DNA of 24,202 nucleotides from Basidiobolus heterosporus B8920 (taxonomy: Eukaryota > Basidiobolomycota > Basidiobolomycetes > Basidiobolales > Basidiobolaceae), in NCBI GenBank assembly GCA_000697455.1, contig JNET01031885.1, positions 1 through 24,202 on the forward strand. Reading direction: 5' to 3'. Below, piece by piece: positions 21,092 through 24,202 of the stretch. A program made the position numbers and the translations under genes. The stretch's first letter is position 1. Every line of letters begins with the position of its first letter. Under the pieces are notes generated by a model. It made no database searches. It was not told the origin of the DNA and was given only the letters and a program-made list of their open reading frames with translations.

Positions 21092-22633
21092 ATGACTTCG
21101 ACGTCAACTAGACAATATAGAGCATCTCCCTACCCACTCTCAAGAAATGACTTTGAGGTATGCCTACATTGTTTGTCCATTTCTTGCTTACTTGTCCTAA
21201 GTCCGATTTGTTAGTGGAAGAGCAATCAGGATGACTATTTCTCAATGCTGGATAAACCGGACACCACTCCCGAGTGGAAACAAGGGAAATCAAAATGTAT
21301 CAAAGGACCTTGGACTCCAGAGGTAGAGTTTAAACGTCCATATCCACTGACATTACTGTTTGCTTAACTGAATCCTTGTTTGAGTAGGAAGATAAAAAGT
21401 TAGTTGAGCTGGTACGAGAGCTAGGTGCCGAGAAGTGGGTGTTGATAGCGAGTCGACTGAGCTCACGGACTGGCAAGCAGTGTCGTGAAAGGTACACCAT
21501 TTATATGCTGGCTTCAAAGCTTGATAGTTGCCAAGACTAACTTGCTTGTTATTAGATGGCACAATCATTTAGACCCAAGAAGTAGGTGATTTCTCAATTT
21601 TGCCTCACCGAACGATATACTAACTGTGCTTTTCACTCAATAGTTGATAAATCACCGTTCACTCCAGAGGAAGAGGACCTAATCTTTAGACTATACGCCC
21701 AAATGGGTAGCAAATGGGCGGAAATGTCAAAACTCATGCCTGGCCGGTAAGTTATATTCCCACTTCTGTCTGGAACTCAAACTCAACATTACTTGTACAG
21801 ACCTGACAACGCCATCAAGAATTACTTCAACACAACCATGCAACGCAAAAAGAGAAGAATGAAGACTCAGCCAACAAATTTACCCGCTGTATCAAGACCT
21901 GATGAAGGTGATGATCCATTTTCCTATAAAACTAGTAGCAAGCGTAACTAACTCTATCCACGTGGAACGTTGTAGCCAATGCAACAAGTAATTCCAAGAT
22001 CATCTTGCCACCATTTCGGGCATCTGAGCCACACAAGGATTTGCCCCTCAATCCAACACCGCCAGGATCCGGCTTCATCAAGCAGCAGGTGTACAATATC
22101 ACACACGAGAGTAATTACCAGCCATTTACGTACTTCCTGTTATGATTTGAATGTGCTAATGCTATTTATTTCAGGCCCAATGCTTCCTCCACTTCGCTTC
22201 GACCGCATGATGTCTGGTCGGATCATCACGCCACCACAAACACCGGAAAACTTTGAATTACCGATTCCATTATTGTATGCTTTTTTAATGATATATCATT
22301 CAGCTCTGTATCAACTGAAACTGACATCTATGTATAGCAAACCATCCAACCCGTACGAGCATTCTAGACCTGTAAGTTGTCCTCGAACTCGGCGTAAACA
22401 TCAATAGTACTAACAACTTTACATAGCTTCTTCCAAGCCTGACCTCATCCTATCTTGGCCTGAAGATCAACAGTCCATGCATGTCAAGTTCCCAAGAGTC
22501 CCCAAGCAGTTCTTCAAGCTCTATCGGCTTCCCTGACCTAAACGACAGAAGTTCCGATGAAAGCGATGATGAAGACAAAGGCGAGGAATGTCGAGAGGAT
22601 CCCATGCGAATTGATACCATTTGTTCCAACTAA
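21092..22633 (+). CDS. R2R3-MYB transcription factor, ten exons
   Basis: This is a DNA-binding regulator of the c-MYB/R2R3 class. Exons are 21092-21157, 21215-21322, 21388-21491, 21556-21581, 21644-21746, 21801-21907, 21976-22110, 22175-22274, 22338-22371 and 22427-22633: 990 nt, 329 aa, all phases closing. R2 spans about 52-102 (KGPWTPEEDKKLVELVRELG, W75, RTGKQCRERWHNHLDP). R3 spans about 104-150 (FTPEEEDLIFRLYAQMGSKW, LMPGRPDNAIKNYFNTTM). The first Trp of R3 is Phe107, as often seen, and the third hydrophobic position is Phe145, where c-MYB has Trp. A basic QRKKRR follows. The C-terminal half is Ser/Pro-rich with TPPQTPE and an acidic SDESDDEDKGEE, plausibly regulatory. A consensus TACTAAC branch site (22408-22414) supports the last intron. 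The exon 7 donor at 22110 was chosen over a nearer GT because only it keeps frame with LPPLRFDRMMSGR. Targets are unknown. Confidence 0.92.
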
Positions 22634-24202
22634 AGAACTTATTTCTTCACTTGTTAACTACACTTCAATAGACAAGTGTTTATCTTTATTCATAGAAAAA
22701 TCATACCAACTCATCGTACATTCAGCAACTCCACCCAACTAGCAATTCTCCATTCATCTTACTCTATATATCTATGTATTATTAAACCAACATTGGCATC
22801 CTAAAAGTTTATTGACTCGCTGATCTTACCTCCTTGATCGAGCTTACTGCTGGTATATCGTATCTGCATTTCTACTCAAAATGTCTCTCAGTATTTGCTT
22901 TGTAGTAATATCTTTACTTGTCGTCCACACGCAAGCTAACTCTTCCTACACATTGTTATGTCCCTGACACAGCTTTGAAAAAAGAGAGAGGAAGAACCAT
23001 CCTTACTATCGAGGTTCTGCTGTTCTTTGAAGTTTCATAGGCGCACATATGGCTGCATTGCACTCGTTGATAATCCTCTTTTGAAGCCCAAGCCCGATGA
23101 GTAACATAGGTGGACTGGATTCCACAAGCTTCGTAGTCGCCGGTATGTGGCGTTAACTATCCACGCCGATCCACCTGTTCCTTTTGGCTCAATCTCAATC
23201 AAGGACATGCTTTCCTTATTACGTACGATTGTCATGCATATTAAACTTTCCTAGAACTGAACACGCATGCAGGAATATTAACTCTTGCGTTCTGATCTTC
23301 GATAATAGTGGTAGAAAGCCTAGCTCACTTGGATCCACTATAATCTTGTTTGCATGAAATCTAGGGGAAGTAACTGTTAGCTACGGTTCAAATGAAGTGT
23401 TTCTTACGAAACTCTAAAGGAGCCCGTTGGTTGAGAGCATTCGTCTCATAGTATAATCTGTTGAGCAATCAATAAAGTGCGAACCAAAGAACATTTTGGC
23501 GGGGTTGTTGTTTTCTTATGCCTTCTAACTAGCATGTGGTTACTATTATTTGCTTTAATCACTATATGTGTACTCGTTCTCAAATACAGAAAGAATACCC
23601 CAGATAGTTTTCAAAAATTGAAAATAACTGGGGATCTCAAAGCTGCTGACATAGTGACCACCATAAAGAAGCACTACATGCCACCCTTGCACCATACGGG
23701 ATTACTAAAGTATTGGGAGGGTTTACTTGCCAGCCAATCTTTTGCTAACTTGCTCATATTTATATAGACATATTACAGGGAAATCTAGTGTAATGGTACA
23801 TGGGCTCTGTACAATCTTCAACAGCGACTAAGAATAGCTCAGATCTACAAACCAGAGTACTGGAAGGGGGGAGGGAAAGTCATCAACAAGGTGAAGTCTT
23901 TATTTGTAAAAAGTAATTAAACTAACTATCTAACTACAACTACAGAAGCCAGCTAAGTGGTGGGGAACCTCTTAAGTAAATAATCTAACCTATATCTTGT
24001 TTCTTGTTGAAGATGACATTCAATTCAATGGAGTTCTTGTGAAAAAATGAAACCTAAGGGGTTAGGAGGAATAATAAACTGGAGGTGAGTTTTATCAGCA
24101 CTACTCATTATAGAGCAAAACCCAGGTATTAGATGATTTAAGAAAGGGGTGTGGACTCTAAGATGGCTGTGCCATGTGTCTAACAGGTGATCTTCAGCAA
24201 CA
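22634..24202. other. 1.6-kb terminal region without a confident gene
   Basis: It contains the MYB 3' UTR, then a short frame at 22881-22967 with a signal-peptide-like start, a minus-strand frame at 23035-23235, a plus frame to 23767 with one hydrophobic stretch (VVVFLCLLTSMWLLLF) and no good ATG, a partial tRNA-like sequence at 23419-23451, and a possible short LTR end at 23375-23493. A purine tract (GGAAGGGGGGAGGGAAAG) lies at about 23862-23879. None of these can be raised to a supported gene. Confidence 0.5.
22881..22967 (+). other. 28-codon frame resembling an isolated signal peptide
   Basis: The frame MSLSICFVVISLLVVHTQA then NSSYTLLCP and a stop has the charge-poor hydrophobic core and small residue (TQA) expected at a secretory cleavage site, plus an N-glycosylation-like NSS. 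It could be the first exon of a secreted protein whose splice donor I cannot place, a remnant, or chance. Confidence 0.25.

Noticed and set aside
23035-23235. Minus-strand 66-codon frame near the window end
   Set aside because: There is no recognisable motif, promoter or splice partner.
23477-23767. Plus-strand frame with a hydrophobic segment
   Set aside because: It has no ATG before the hydrophobic part and no known family; the region may instead belong to a repeat element.

Overview
This is a eukaryotic nuclear segment. Its genes are broken by short introns, mostly 55 to 100 nt, with GT/AG ends and, in one case, a consensus TACTAAC branch site. Intergenic gaps are short and both strands are used. 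The gene set (SFT2, GPN2, a UBE3A/HUL4-type HECT ligase, a YMC1-like carrier, and CDC5/CEF1 and CWC22 with long RS or Asp-rich tails) combined with RABL6- and MMTAG2-type genes suggests an early-diverging, non-Dikarya fungus. A related opisthokont protist cannot be excluded. TTAGGG-type repeats inside the window fit either.

Layout: 5-276 (+) is the 3' end of a mitochondrial carrier gene. 566-2888 (+) is a RABL6/Parf-type GTPase gene in about ten exons. 3135-4086 (-) is SFT2 in six exons, convergent with RABL6. 4481-5833 (+) is GPN2 in seven exons, divergent from SFT2. 6437-7886 (+) is an MMTAG2-like gene with an RS tail and an 11-nt exon. 8368-10958 (-) is CDC5/CEF1. 11373-13792 (+) is CWC22. 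15175-18746 (+) is a HECT E3 ligase with an N-terminal AZUL zinc domain. 19677-19925 (+) is an unknown 82-residue protein behind a TATA box. 21092-22633 (+) is an R2R3-MYB factor in ten exons. From 22634 to the end no gene can be called confidently.

Four themes stand out. First, spliceosome-linked genes cluster: CDC5 (Prp19/NTC complex) and CWC22 (EJC loading and step-one spliceosome) are divergent across a 414-bp gap, next to an RS-rich MMTAG2-like gene. Second, very short exons are common (11, 15, 19, 20, 22, 23, 26 and perhaps 3 nt), and each spliced model closes in frame. Third, the window carries simple repeats: an internal TTAGGG array, two 12-bp minisatellites and a nested palindrome. 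Fourth, an exact 19-bp copy of the Tn5/Nextera mosaic end lies at 19047-19065. This looks like a sequencing-library remnant, so the join between the HECT gene side and the MYB gene side should be treated as unproven.

All exon models were made by eye from splice signals, frame and remembered family sequence. No alignment or database search was run.
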